The notes: generated from the sequence alone by a model not told the origin. A DNA stretch of 51,034 bases from Glycomyces sp. L485 (GCF_022548875.1 NZ_JAKZEW010000032.1:1-51034); one strand, 5' to 3'. Positions 10,301-18,045 are shown, numbered from the stretch's first letter. A program made the numbers and translations.

Positions 10301-13300
10301 AGCTCGATGCCGACGGTGACCGATCCCTCCATCAGGCGGTCCGGTAGTTGTGCGAGGGTTTCACTGCTGCCCCCCAGGTCCAGTGCTCGGCCATTCGATG
10401 CTGCCAAGGCGCCGCCGACCGAGGTGTACAACGGTCCGGTTCGCCGGCCGTCGAATTCACCCTGAGCGTCGGCAGCCTGGTTGGGCAGGACCGATCCGAG
10501 GCTGGGCTCATCGAAGGTGTAGTAGGCCTTCGGGTTCGCATCCTGGACTGCGGCCTCGTAGAACGACGTCGACTCATAGTCGTAGGTCGTGCAGTCGACT
10601 GTCGACAGCGGCGAGCACACGCTGACCAGCAGGTCGCCCTGATAGGTATACGTCCAACGGCCCGGCTGTGCTCCTTCGGCCGCCGGGGCGGTCGTGACGG
10701 CGGTGACGTGCTCGCCGGTCCATTCAAGGTTGATGTAGCGTCCCGAAGCGTCGTCGGTGATCGCGGTCAGTTGCCCGGAGGTGTAGGCAAGGTTCTGATG
10801 CCGCCCGAACGGATCGGTGATGCGCACCAATTGCCCTGAGGCATTGAACTCTCTGATTTCGCCTGCCGTGTTTCGCAGTAGGTAGCCTGTACCAGAGGCT
10901 TTGAGCTCCAATGATTCGCCCAGCGGGGAAGCGAAGCTGCCGTCGGGGTTTTGCCCGAACCGGACGGTGCGACCAGACTGCAGTACCACCAGCACCGTCG
11001 ATTCGGGTTCGACGACAAGGCGCTGGTCCCAAGGTGTCGACCAGCCGGTGCCGAATGCACCGTCGGTGCGCAGGTCCTGGGAGTTGTAGGTCCGCTGTGC
11101 TGCCAGAGCGGGACCGACAGCGGCTACCTGCGCGTCGGTCACCGTCGTAGTGAAGTTTCCGACCTGCGGGTTCAAACCCGGGACGGTCGAACCGTCGGCA
11201 GCCCCGGCAAGATGGGAGGTGATCGGCGGCTGCTGCGGCTGCGGAGTCAAGGCGATGCCGGGAGTCCACTCGGAGGTGGCGATACCATCGGTCACCTGGG
11301 CGTACCAGTGGACGCGGTCGCCCCAGGACAGGAAATCGGCGGGCACCTTCCATGCAGGGACCGACTGCCATGCCGAGGCGATGCAGTCGGTGGTGTCGCC
11401 CGATTCACCGCGGCAGATCTTGTACCGGTACTCAGCGTTCGAGGCCGAGGTGTCTGCGTCGGCGAACTGCACCCACAGCGTCGGCTCGTTCGATTCCACT
11501 ACCGCCCCATGGCCCGGACTGTTGCCGGCGATATAGGGCGAGGCATTGACCACATCGAACTTCGCCCAGGTCTTCGGCATGTAATACGGCGAGCTGGTGA
11601 ACCACTTCCCCTGGGGATCGACCATCGTGATCCTCAACTTGTACGATCCCGGCGGCAGTGCCTTGACCGTCGCCTCAAACGTGGCCGACTGATGCGGGCC
11701 AACGTCTGTGGGGGCGTAGAACGGACCCTCGCTAATCCGCACCGCGTTGCCGTCGAGGTCATAGACCTTGACCCGCAAGTGATAGCCCGTACCGGCCTTC
11801 CACGTGTCGCTCCCCCAGTTGGTCACGGTCACCGGAAGCGTGCCCGACGAACTGGCCGTCACCGGCGAGGTGAACCCGCCTGAGGGAAGGGAGTACCTGG
11901 CGGCCTGATCGGAATAGACGACATCGAGGAACGGGACCGCCCCGGGGATTGAGGTTTGTTTTGACGCGAACTTCTTCCAACCTTTGACGTCGGTGTGGGA
12001 GGCTTCGATGCGGAAGCCGTAGAACGCTTCCTTCCCATGGGTCCACTGGGTGAACTGCCACGGATCCAGATTGAACGTCTCCCAAGCCCGGCCGCAGCTC
12101 GAGCTGTATCCGTGGGCGAAGCTCTTCGAGGTCAAGGCCGTCGAATCGTAGGATGGGCCGGGCCAGGACATCGAGGAGTTGGCCGACCACGACTCGGTGA
12201 GCCGGTGGATTTTCACCGTCCTGTCGGCACATGACCACGAGTACGTGTTGTACATATTCAGCGTGGCGCCGCGGATGTACTTGTTGTCCAGCGCGCTCAT
12301 GGAGGTGTTGAACTTCAACAGTCCTGCCGCGAGCAGCCCGTCGACCGTGCCGACCTTGATCTCGCCCTCGCCGGAGTAATTGTTGTTGTACGGCTTCATC
12401 ACATAGGTGTCGCCGTACACCAGTCCATTGCTGTCGCTCAAGGTCGGATCAACCGTGATCGGGAAGACGCGGCCCGGATCGTCGAACCACTCCTTGTCGA
12501 GGCTCACCCGCAGCGCCGGAGCGCCGTCGATGTCGACGACCTCGTAGCCCAGCGCGTGGGTCCGGGTGCCCTCGCCGGTGAGCTCGTTGATATCGCTGTC
12601 TTCGGCGAACCCTGCAGGAACGATCGCGACGACGGCTCCATCGACATCTCGGAACTGGACGGACCCGGACGCTTCATCGACTACCGCCGAGAGCCCGTCC
12701 AGTTCGAGCGGGAACAGCCACGACGTCTGAGCGGTCGCATCATGGAGCACGATGTCGGCCTTCGCCCCCCAACCCGCAGCGGTAAACCGCAGGTCGGTCG
12801 CTCGGAGGATGTCCTCGTAGACGACCTGGTGGCCGTCTATCTGCGCGAACACCGGCTCAGCTCCGAGCACCCCGTAGTGGATCTCGTGTCCACCGACGTC
12901 GAATCGGATGATGTCGTCCGGCCCTGCAATTGACGCGAACGACACGTCGGCCGCTGCCTCGGGGACCCAACGCCCGAAGATGTTCGGCCGCAGGGTGGGG
13001 TCAAGGGGGACATACTGGCCAGCGCCGGAGGCGGTGAACGCAGCCGCCTGGAAGACTCGGAGGGTCTTGGTGCCGTCAGGATTGTCGAACACCGTCGTTG
13101 TCTCAGTTCGATCCTCGACTTGCTCCTGCGACTGTCCCTCCACATAGCCGGTCGGAATGCCCGGATCTGTGGTCTGCAGATCCAGCGACTGGGGTTCAAG
13201 CTCGGGCACGTCGAAATCGATCGGCTCCAGCGTCGGATCGTCCACATGCACAGCACCGGGTACCTCGGGCACCTCAACGTCCCAACTCCCGTCCATCTCA

Positions 13301-13560
13301 GCCGTACCATCGCCGACCGCGATTTCAGGAACCTCCTGCTGCGGCGCCTCGGTACTGCCGCCGAACGGCCACCACCACGGATCGTCGCCCGTGCTGAAGA
13401 AATCCCCTGGAGGGACCGCAAGGAGTCCGGCCAACAGCGACAGCATCAACGAATAGTGGAACCAGCGGGCACGCAGCCGCGACCGGCGGTGTTGTTCCAA
13501 AGGGAGTACAGGGGCGGACTCGGATCCACGCGGGGCGGAGGACATCGGTATTCCGTTCAT
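4285..13560 (-). CDS. Giant RHS/YD-repeat polymorphic toxin with C-terminal nuclease
   Basis: The product has 3091 residues from the ATG at 13560; an in-frame ATG at 13545 is possible and neither has a strong ribosome-binding site. Residues about 30-50 form a hydrophobic signal/anchor segment (SLMLSLLAGLLAVPP). Residues about 380-555 look like a DNRLRE-type beta domain, about 560-670 an Ig-like N-x-GSDTW domain, and about 1000-1240 a LamG/concanavalin-like domain. From there to about 2690 are dozens of YD repeats (YDxxGxL/YTYDAxGR). The conserved core end, ARWYDPGTGTFISRD followed by RYLYGNA and DPTGH, lies near residue 2650. After a hydrophobic stretch and a Gly/Pro/Asn-rich linker comes a nuclease domain containing SRCHLLGKQLGGSG and ENLVTCFQYPTN (Endonuclease_NS_2-like). 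The RHS shell is expected to encapsulate the toxic tip and release it after delivery. It probably shares a transcript with the upstream FG-GAP gene. Confidence 0.9.
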   Translation of the reverse strand: MNGIPMSSAPRGSESAPVLPLEQHRRSRLRARWFHYSLMLSLLAGLLAVPPGDFFSTGDDPWWWPFGGSTEAPQQEVPEIAVGDGTAEMDGSWDVEVPEVPGAVHVDDPTLEPIDFDVPELEPQSLDLQTTDPGIPTGYVEGQSQEQVEDRTETTTVFDNPDGTKTLRVFQAAAFTASGAGQYVPLDPTLRPNIFGRWVPEAAADVSFASIAGPDDIIRFDVGGHEIHYGVLGAEPVFAQIDGHQVVYEDILRATDLRFTAAGWGAKADIVLHDATAQTSWLFPLELDGLSAVVDEASGSVQFRDVDGAVVAIVPAGFAEDSDINELTGEGTRTHALGYEVVDIDGAPALRVSLDKEWFDDPGRVFPITVDPTLSDSNGLVYGDTYVMKPYNNNYSGEGEIKVGTVDGLLAAGLLKFNTSMSALDNKYIRGATLNMYNTYSWSCADRTVKIHRLTESWSANSSMSWPGPSYDSTALTSKSFAHGYSSSCGRAWETFNLDPWQFTQWTHGKEAFYGFRIEASHTDVKGWKKFASKQTSIPGAVPFLDVVYSDQAARYSLPSGGFTSPVTASSSGTLPVTVTNWGSDTWKAGTGYHLRVKVYDLDGNAVRISEGPFYAPTDVGPHQSATFEATVKALPPGSYKLRITMVDPQGKWFTSSPYYMPKTWAKFDVVNASPYIAGNSPGHGAVVESNEPTLWVQFADADTSASNAEYRYKICRGESGDTTDCIASAWQSVPAWKVPADFLSWGDRVHWYAQVTDGIATSEWTPGIALTPQPQQPPITSHLAGAADGSTVPGLNPQVGNFTTTVTDAQVAAVGPALAAQRTYNSQDLRTDGAFGTGWSTPWDQRLVVEPESTVLVVLQSGRTVRFGQNPDGSFASPLGESLELKASGTGYLLRNTAGEIREFNASGQLVRITDPFGRHQNLAYTSGQLTAITDDASGRYINLEWTGEHVTAVTTAPAAEGAQPGRWTYTYQGDLLVSVCSPLSTVDCTTYDYESTSFYEAAVQDANPKAYYTFDEPSLGSVLPNQAADAQGEFDGRRTGPLYTSVGGALAASNGRALDLGGSSETLAQLPDRLMEGSVTVGIELWFRAEPGERGALFSIQRNDDGTQSPDCYNPLLYIDTDGYLRSGFWMSSGTTKRQELVSGAVVDDGQWHHVALTSAATQQWLYLDGDVADGESGRTVNQYNCVKALVGNGWGTDSWPGMPSGSGYYPYPGEIDELAVYTRTLTAEEIALRFQSGRYSTARMTTVTNDQGHAVWDIDYDKTTGRVATLTDVNGAEWQLSSPYMTDTSRLVTLSSSYGMTEQYTYDAAHSGRLISRSDAFGTVSWEYNSAGFVSEHHDETGLTRAFATDEHGRRLAQTTCRAEGDCATPYTAYYDSADSFDLRNGRVVWRSDGRSADRNDTTYRTTYSYNSSGQLLTTDFPGTAGDASDPSGQVAHTYTTGSEAATDGGTVPAGLTAMVIDESGAQTEYKYNQAGDLVETLAPTGQVTQFGHDQLGRIVSSAVGHYANGQFEARHTTAYTLNALGKTVASSGTAFTNPVTGTEHRLDESYTYDEFGRLESTSSRDTADSLQSRVTSYTYDPGGRIISTTYPDGSIATRQWDEAGLTTGETTPTGLELTYTYDERGRLLTTAAVGEGIDPSDPAATELLLEYRTYYDNDWPASTTDAAGRKTSLEYWGDGNVKIETHSFGGADTVMAQYDYDQAGNVTSASDAAGNVTATTYNRRSWLVTTTMDPSGAAASTAMVYDAVGRTTGIDYTYGGQTYQSETFDYDAAGNMIASWTTAPTVAGVCIDDAGHLCTVTKTRNVYDTEGLLVETATGGDGAETYTYNAHGLVETATGTTRDVWLDGVNTGTHAPATTYGYNAFGELTHLRDANGNITETRYDTSGRPTSTLLPAETVPGATEPVRPQITTSYQPGGLVQSESDPRGAVTSYEYDAFGQPVRLTQPDPDAEGSQTAPVTQYAYDRAGQLVKETDPLGAITTSTYDGFGNLATVTGTERVGTELAYFTSTLEYDAAGRLTATTTPGGEQTAYTYDALGRTKTVTDPSGAVTAFEYPTATREETYLPDGGDGIARRQATVRDVLGNPIAVSSEVDTGSGWSSVQCSESRYDLSGRVTDSTGIQRQTCTGAFDTAYTYDTAGQLTAITGTVSDTSAITVELGYDLAGNQTRMVDGNGHATFYDFNAWGLQTSTTEPATAAHPDAADRTWTTGYDLAGNTVEQHLPGGVTQTAEYDLLGRKTKETGTGAAALTSIKTYEWDAVGNLTNFSGDVGDTTLTYNDRGLLTGIGGAQQATYAYNANGMVIERTDAAGTTGFTYDAAGRLNTLTDPLTGITHTYGWRQDGQLASVTSGDVTRSFTYDGYGQLALDQITVAGQTQRSITYDYDGQLLTAKTTAGLPNAGTQTYDYDQQGRLTNWTDPAGVETTYAWDGASNRIAVHRWGTECGTAAAETRLYVYDERNRVTEAMDGPVQCVQNGEIWEAQTVTTTTDETWTYTPRGTLASHQETEGQTTYSFDAFERLKTATTGSGSISNLYDALDRLVDRNGATFAYDGLTNNLTAMPSGQAGTDTIVRDPAGGTVSQTHNGTTGLTWTDRHSDLVAVLSATTGETITGGGFDPFGQPLPDTTTSGIGFQGGYTDPETGEVNAHARWYDPGTGTFISRDTWQLSPSPVTQSNRYLYGNASSLNYTDPTGHLVFLLAIPAVIGGGELLAAAGIVAGAGLATAACVDYCDEISVPTTSSGGNGNRSSSGTSAATTGALGLGITSAVESWRYNQNNSPHGSSNPSGPSPSDVASVTNLGNGVLYCTYAGNCWVQGFNQGTSPGPDTDTDPGTPPGGGNDDGNWSGGGSGGGQPRVPVWIDWNAIKTRPANTAQDAADEAPSEIDLLNGALMGNDELVKALEGENIVTTDRDGNVAAINWRADDQDCENTEIYMPANYKKASDPISRNSGFQASGALAYLCNAKGGSSAEHAIEPWDWPRNNKVSVKNGRMSRCHLLGKQLGGSGYLVENLVTCFQYPTNSPDMSKLESDVRKAVDFGEDIVYISIPQYNGTNGALSGIRIQAIGDMGYYADQCFKNSKGGGIVYGARC

Positions 13561-13608
13561 TCCAAGGGGCTCAGGCGACTACAGCTCGATCCGATGTGCG
13601 TAACCGGT

Positions 13609-15192
13609 TCATCCAAAACTCATTCCGAATGAGCCACTGGCCGCTGCCGAAACGCCGAAGTCTTCTGGGGTGTAAACCTGTACCGTCGCTTCAGCACCTG
13701 CGACCAAGTTGTTCCAGGGAATCCCGTACACCGCAGGCATAGTGGACCAGGGGTCGGCTATGTACAGGTACCCGGCCGTGGCATGTATCGAGATCCCCAA
13801 CTGCATCCCTGAGCGCCATTTGACGCCTCCGTCCTCCAAGGCAGAAGAGGCGGAGACGTCGTGGTCGCCAGGCTCACCGATCATCGAGAAGACCTGCACC
13901 CAGCCACGGTCGGCAAGTCCACTTGACTCGAGGTCCTCACCCGGCGCGCCTACTGCCAGCAGCAGGTCTTCCCATGACACTGCCGACCCAGGGCTGCGGT
14001 TGACCAGGGCCAGGGCTGTGCCGAACAGATCACCGTCTTCCCTGGCTCCCTCGACACTTGCAGTGCCTTGATTGAAGGCGGCCTTCTCGGTCAGCGAGCC
14101 GTCCGCAGCGATCTCGTAAACCCCTCCCTGATCCTGAGACCCGCCGTCTTCACCAGGCGTTGACACCGCTATCAGCGTCGATGTACCCGAGCCGCCAGGC
14201 GCGGTGTAATCCACCATCGCCACGGCGTAACCGAACAGATCGCCGGACTCAGCTGCCCCCGAGATCCCCTCAGTGTCTTGATGGATCCCACCGAGAAGCG
14301 AAGGAATGCTCTCTGCGGCGTTGTGCACGAACGCCTGTACCATTCCGGCGTTCTTGAGGTCTCCGATTGCCTCGCCCGGGGCGGCGACGGTGAAGCTGGT
14401 AGGCGAAGACGACAGCGCGAAGCCATATAGGTCTCCGGTCTCTGCCACGCCGGGCACTCCGGTCGAATCCTGGTGGATGTTCACTGCATGGGTCGGGGTG
14501 GAGTAGATGACCATGCCGGCTTTTGCAATGGTGCCGATCGACTCGCCGGGTGCTCCCGCGACCAGGTACGGCGTTCCGTTGATCATGGTCCCGGCCGTCA
14601 AGCTGTGTCCGAACTGGTCACCGGGTTCGCTGGCTGCCGATGTACCGAACGTCGCCTGGTTCCAGGTCTCGGCGGTAGCTTGGTCAAGTCCTGAGGGGGA
14701 ACCTGGGATGTACACGATGACACCGGCATCGGCCTTGGTGTTGTTCGCCCAGTTTTCGAATGGCACGCCGATGAACAGATCCGAACAGCCGTCACCGTTC
14801 CAGTCCGTCGAGGCGAGAGCATGCCCGAACCGGTCCCCCGCCGCGTTGTCGTTATCAGAGACCCCAAGCTGCGTGATGGTCTGCGTATCTCCGTTGCCGA
14901 AGGCAATGTGCACGCTCCCTGAGCGGGCTGCTCCGGACACCGTCGCGTCCGGATCGCCGATCGCCAGGTCGGCTACGCCGTCCCCGTCGAAGTCGGACTC
15001 GACATCGCCGACACAGGTCTGCGCCTGGGCCGGCGCGGAGGCGCCGACCAGCCCGACCGTTCCTAGCACCACGAGTGCCAGCGATCGGACACCCAAGCGG
15101 GAGAATGAACTAGGCCGAGGTAGGGCCAGCCTGAAGGCGCTTTCACGCACCCGTCGGCCAATATCACCTACAAGGGACAGAGAAAAATTCAC
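13609..15192 (-). CDS. Secreted FG-GAP (integrin-alpha-like) beta-propeller protein
   Basis: The product has 527 residues from the GTG at 15192. This start is chosen because GGAAG lies 8-9 nt upstream and a good promoter lies just beyond it; earlier in-frame starts at 15270 and 15291 would fall on or upstream of that promoter. A signal peptide (VRSLALVVLGTVGLVGASAPAQA) is followed by about seven FG-GAP repeats with the pattern GDxFGxALA and AVGAPGE, and by calcium-loop-like DFDGDGVADLAIGDP and DWNGDGCSDLFIGVP. Such repeats form a seven-bladed propeller used for cell-surface adhesion or ligand binding. It lies 48 bp upstream of the RHS gene in the same direction and may help to display or deliver the toxin, which is inference from position. 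Confidence 0.8.
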   Translation of the reverse strand: MNFSLSLVGDIGRRVRESAFRLALPRPSSFSRLGVRSLALVVLGTVGLVGASAPAQAQTCVGDVESDFDGDGVADLAIGDPDATVSGAARSGSVHIAFGNGDTQTITQLGVSDNDNAAGDRFGHALASTDWNGDGCSDLFIGVPFENWANNTKADAGVIVYIPGSPSGLDQATAETWNQATFGTSAASEPGDQFGHSLTAGTMINGTPYLVAGAPGESIGTIAKAGMVIYSTPTHAVNIHQDSTGVPGVAETGDLYGFALSSSPTSFTVAAPGEAIGDLKNAGMVQAFVHNAAESIPSLLGGIHQDTEGISGAAESGDLFGYAVAMVDYTAPGGSGTSTLIAVSTPGEDGGSQDQGGVYEIAADGSLTEKAAFNQGTASVEGAREDGDLFGTALALVNRSPGSAVSWEDLLLAVGAPGEDLESSGLADRGWVQVFSMIGEPGDHDVSASSALEDGGVKWRSGMQLGISIHATAGYLYIADPWSTMPAVYGIPWNNLVAGAEATVQVYTPEDFGVSAAASGSFGMSFG

Positions 15193-15253
15193 GAGAGGTC
15201 TTCCAGTTGTAGTGGGCAAGCCCTCGACACCGGGCAGAGTCGGGACAGGACGG

Positions 15254-15282
15254 AAACTAACGGTCCGCATTCCTGTAGTCAA
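15254..15282 (-). promoter_or_regulatory. Promoter of the FG-GAP/RHS operon
   Basis: On the minus strand TTGACT (15282-15277) is followed after 17 bases by TAGTTT (15259-15254), a good vegetative-type -35/-10 pair. Transcription would start near 15247, leaving a leader of about 55 nt before the GTG at 15192. Confidence 0.5.
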
Positions 15283-15292
15283 CCCCTGCACT

Positions 15293-16050
15293 CAAATAGC
15301 GGTGATGATCAAAATGGATTATTGGCCCGAATCGCCTAAAATCCACGTGCATTGCTCGCCATAAGCCATCAAGAAACATGCAGCACACTAGACACACCCT
15401 CACAGGTGACACCATGCGATTACGCAATATCAAGTCCGAACTGGAATCTCCGCAGTAACGAGCCTAGATCACATTTTGATCACAACTCCTCCCGCTTCGC
15501 CTGCGGCGAGACAGTCTGCACTGACGCAGATGTCGATCCGAGGACACGAGCCGGCTCCGAAGACCTGCAACACGCGGTCGCCTCGCGCCTGCCGGACCGA
15601 TGCGTTGGCGCCGGCTCAATGGGCCTTTGGCGATGCTGGTCAGCTCGCGAGCGGTGAAGACCCCAAGGGCGCTTTGATGGACTCAGGCGGGGCCCGCACA
15701 TCTGGTCCAGGCGAACGCCCGCGCGCGCGCTCGCGCTCGCTCGCCAAGACAGAGCGTCGACCCTGCGGCGGGCGCGCAGAGGCGGAGGCCGGTGTGGCTT
15801 CGGCCGCGCGGCGATCGCTGAAGCCAAAAGCAGCTCAGCGATTGCGACCAAACATGCGCAGTAGCCCGTCTATTGCTTCTCAGCCTCCTCTAGATCCGGA
15901 CTTGACACCCCTAAATATCGTACATTTGCGGTGAAATCCCCCGAACCATCATGCCTGCGCACCCTGTCCAAACATGCGTGTACTCGACGGCCAAACATGC
16001 GTGTGGTTAAACTACGGCGAGATCAACCGAGACGTCATGCAAGCGCCCTC
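15293..16050. other. Long gene-free stretch with short repeats
   Basis: I see no convincing gene here. The first 200 bases and the last 150 are relatively AT-rich, while 15500-15840 is GC-rich with a CG/CT low-complexity run at about 15717-15746. Three copies of CCAAACATGCG occur (15848-15858, 15968-15978, 15991-16001); the last two extend to CCAAACATGCGTGT and are spaced 23 bp apart. The stretch ends in an integrase remnant, so it is probably decayed mobile DNA. Confidence 0.4.
15968..16004 (+). repeat. Direct repeats CCAAACATGCGTGT
   Basis: Two identical 14-bp copies lie at 15968-15981 and 15991-16004, and an 11-bp partial copy lies at 15848-15858. Their position just before an integrase remnant suggests recombinase arm sites or an old element end. 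The function is not known. Confidence 0.45.
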
Positions 16051-16137
16051 AGCACCCGACCGGCGCCGATCCCGCCACGCCTGATCGAAGCCCTCAAGAC
16101 CCACAACGAGCGGTTCGGGACCGCCACCCCTGGCCAC
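16051..16137 (+). pseudogene. Tyrosine-recombinase (phage-type integrase) remnant, left part
   Basis: A short frame reads STRPAPIPPRLIEALKTHNE then RFGTATPG. This resembles the segment of actinobacterial tyrosine integrases with the pattern R-x-VPIPPxLVxxLRxHxxxFGTAxDG. The rest of the N-terminal part is not recognisable. The fragment ends exactly where the IS4-family element begins, and a possible continuation appears on its far side at 17646. It is too short to be certain. Confidence 0.45.
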
Positions 16138-16176
16138 CAACACCGTTGCGTTTAGGTGGAGGTGCTGGTCGTGGGG
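16138..16176 (+). repeat. IS4-family left terminal inverted repeat
   Basis: It begins CAACACCGTTG and ends near GGTCGTGGGG. It matches the reverse complement of 17607-17645 at about 31 of 39 positions. Confidence 0.6.
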
Positions 16177-16203
16177 TTGCGGGTCATTGCGGTTCGGTGA
16201 TCG

Positions 16204-17427
16204 TTGCTGGTCGGTGGGGTCGTGTCCGGGGCTGGTGTGGTCTGGGAGATGCTTGGTGGCGTGACGAACGCGGCTGATCGTGCCTCTTCTGGAGTGTTGA
16301 CCCAGACGTTCGACCCTGGCCTGGTCGACACTGTCACCGCCGAGGGCGGCGCGGTGTGGGAGCGGCAGCGGGATCTACCCGCCCGGTTGACGCTGTACCT
16401 GGTGTTGGCCTTGTGGCTGTGGCGCAACCTGTCCTATAAGAAAGTGTGGCGGCGGCTCGCCGATGGCTGCGCTTTCAGCGGTGGGGCCGACGATCTGGCC
16501 CTGCCTGCGACCGGTGCGCCCGAGGCCTCCTCGATCACCCGGGCCCGAGCCCGACTGGGGACCGAGCCGCTCGCGTTGCTGTTCGCCGAGACCGCCGGCC
16601 CCCTCGCCCGGCCCGACACGCCCGGCGCGTGGTGGCGGGGACTGCGCTTGACCGCGGTGGACGGCACCTGCCTGGATGTGGCGAACACGCCCGAGAACCG
16701 GGAGGCGTTCGGCGGCCCGACCGATGGCGCGTTCGGGCAGCTCCGCCTGGTCTGCCACTGCGAGATCGGCACCCGCGCGGTCATCGACGCCGCCTTCGAC
16801 GCCTACGCCACCAGCGAGAAAGCCCTGACCGAACGGATCACCGCCTCCTTCCGGCGCGGGATGCTCGCCGTCTTCGACTCCGGCTTCTGCGGCTCCGACC
16901 TCTACGAGCAGGTCACCGCTACCGGATGCGAGGTCATCATGCGCGCCGGAGCCCAGTTCGGCCTCACCCCGGTCCAGGTCCTGCCCGACGGGTCCTACAC
17001 CGCCCACCTCAAGGCCGGCGGGCCACTGGTCCGGGTCATCGAATACACCGTCTACACCACCGACCCCGACACCGGGGCCGAGACCACCGGAGAGACGATC
17101 ACCCTGGTCACCAGCCTGACCGACCCCGACCTGTGGCCGATCGAGGACTTCCCGGGCCTGTACGCCTCCCGCTGGGAGTCCGAGATCCTCTACGACGCGG
17201 TCAAGACCGAGCTGCGCGGCGGCACGACCGTCCGGTTCCGCTCCCAGACCCCTGACCTGGTCCGCCAGGAAGCCTGGGCGCTGCTGCTGGTCTACCAGGC
17301 CCTGTCCGACCTCATCGGACGCACCGCCGGACCGGCCGGCCTCGATCCCGACCGGATCTCCTTCACCACCGCCCTGAACACCGCCCGCCGCTCAGTCAAG
17401 CAGACTGGACGGCCCTTTTCCCCCTGA
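16204..17427 (+). CDS. IS4-family transposase, main reading frame (C-terminus frameshifted)
   Basis: The frame gives 407 residues from a TTG at 16204; ATG 16249 or GTG 16261 are equally plausible starts, the latter with GGGAG upstream. The N-terminal helix is followed by LYLVLALWLWRNLSYKKVWRRL. The first catalytic aspartate is in LTAVDGTCLDVANT and the second in AVFDSGFCGSDL. A perfect IS4 Y-R-E-K signature is present in YASRWESEILYDAVK (Y-x2-R-x3-E-x6-K). The frame stops at 17425-17427 after GRPFSP, about 67 residues earlier than expected. The missing tail is encoded in the next frame (17426-17632). The core is intact, so only the C-terminal tail is affected. Confidence 0.85.
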   Translation: MLVGGVVSGAGVVWEMLGGVTNAADRASSGVLTQTFDPGLVDTVTAEGGAVWERQRDLPARLTLYLVLALWLWRNLSYKKVWRRLADGCAFSGGADDLALPATGAPEASSITRARARLGTEPLALLFAETAGPLARPDTPGAWWRGLRLTAVDGTCLDVANTPENREAFGGPTDGAFGQLRLVCHCEIGTRAVIDAAFDAYATSEKALTERITASFRRGMLAVFDSGFCGSDLYEQVTATGCEVIMRAGAQFGLTPVQVLPDGSYTAHLKAGGPLVRVIEYTVYTTDPDTGAETTGETITLVTSLTDPDLWPIEDFPGLYASRWESEILYDAVKTELRGGTTVRFRSQTPDLVRQEAWALLLVYQALSDLIGRTAGPAGLDPDRISFTTALNTARRSVKQTGRPFSP

Positions 17428-17632
17428 GCACCTTGCCGCCCTCGACCGATGGGCACTGGGCGAGCTTTTCGACGATCTGCTCCCCGAACGCCGAAGCCGC
17501 ACCGCGTCACGCGAAGTCACCCGCAGATCCTTCCGCTTCCCCACCCGCGACCGCACCACACCCGCCACGACCAGGGCCGATTACCGAATCCACATATGGC
17601 GCCTCACCCCACCACCAGCAACAACACCCTAA
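17426..17632 (+). pseudogene. IS4 transposase C-terminal tail in shifted frame
   Basis: Read from GAG at 17426 the sequence gives EHLAALDRWALGELFDDLLP, then ERRSRTASREVTRRSFRFP and a basic tail ending at TAA 17630-17632. This is the usual end of IS4-type transposases, with (D)DLLPERRxRxxxREVKR-like residues. It joins the main frame across the homopolymers TTTT CCCCC at 17416-17424. The join could reflect a mutation, a sequencing error or translational frameshifting. Confidence 0.65.
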
Positions 17633-17645
17633 AACAACGGTGTTG
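17607..17645 (-). repeat. IS4-family right terminal inverted repeat
   Basis: On the minus strand it starts CAACACCGTTG and continues TTTTAGGGTGTTG. It pairs with the left repeat at 16138-16176 and marks the right boundary. Confidence 0.6.
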
Positions 17646-17748
17646 CAACTACAGTCTCCCTGAAGGCAAGGTGGTCCGAATCCACCTCTGGTTCTCACGG
17701 AACGGGACCTACTCAGGCCATCGGTACAGCGAAGTAGGTACTGCCTGA
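17646..17748 (+). pseudogene. Integrase remnant, right part after the IS4 insertion
   Basis: In the frame ending at 17748 the residues WFSRNGTYSGHRYSEVGTA resemble the integrase stretch LF-x-SRNGxxxSxxxYxxVWxxAR that normally follows FGTAPDG. It lies directly beyond the right IS4 end, matching the left fragment at 16051-16137. A stop closes the frame at once. The identification is tentative. Confidence 0.35.
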
Positions 17749-17829
17749 CCGGTTGACGGAAAGTGGCCCGGAGCGGCGGATTCGCGGCTTCGGGCAGTTC
17801 CGTGCGTCAGGGCGTGGGCGAAAGTTCGC

Positions 17830-18045
17830 GGTGTCGCTAATAGCGTGATTCCGATGAATGTCAGTGGCCTGTAAGGGTTTCAGGCGTTGCGTCTGGTAGC
17901 TTTGGCGAGGTTGTCGACGCCCGAAAGGCGGAGCGCGCCGATGGCGAGTTTGCGGAAGCTGGCCATGGCGCGGGGCGCGTTCTGCGTGCGCAGCCGGGAG
18001 GCGCCCTCGCGGAAGGTGGCGTCCACATCCGCCGCATCTGGGAGG
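17830..18045 (-). pseudogene. ISAs1-family transposase C-terminal remnant
   Basis: On the minus strand the residues [20 protein letters not shown] and [20 protein letters not shown] match the end of ISAs1-type transposases (R-x-RTxNAPRxMAxLRNLAIxxLR). A TGA at 17880-17882 interrupts the frame, and NPYRPLTFIGIT follows in the same frame, as expected of the intact tail. The catalytic part is absent. This copy is not closely similar to the element at 1766-3066. Confidence 0.65.

Larger units (their letters stand above)
16138..17645 (+). mobile_element. IS4-family insertion sequence
   Basis: The ends are inverted repeats of about 39 bp. Both start CAACACCGTTG when read inward (16138-16148 and 17635-17645 in reverse), and agreement continues for another 28 positions at about 70 percent. 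Inside is one transposase gene on the plus strand, disrupted near its end by a frame change. No convincing target duplication is seen. The element lies inside an integrase remnant. Confidence 0.7.

Noticed and set aside
4285-13560. Many long open frames on the plus strand opposite the RHS gene
   Set aside because: They mirror the repeat structure and codon bias of the RHS gene, have no domains and no ribosome-binding sites.
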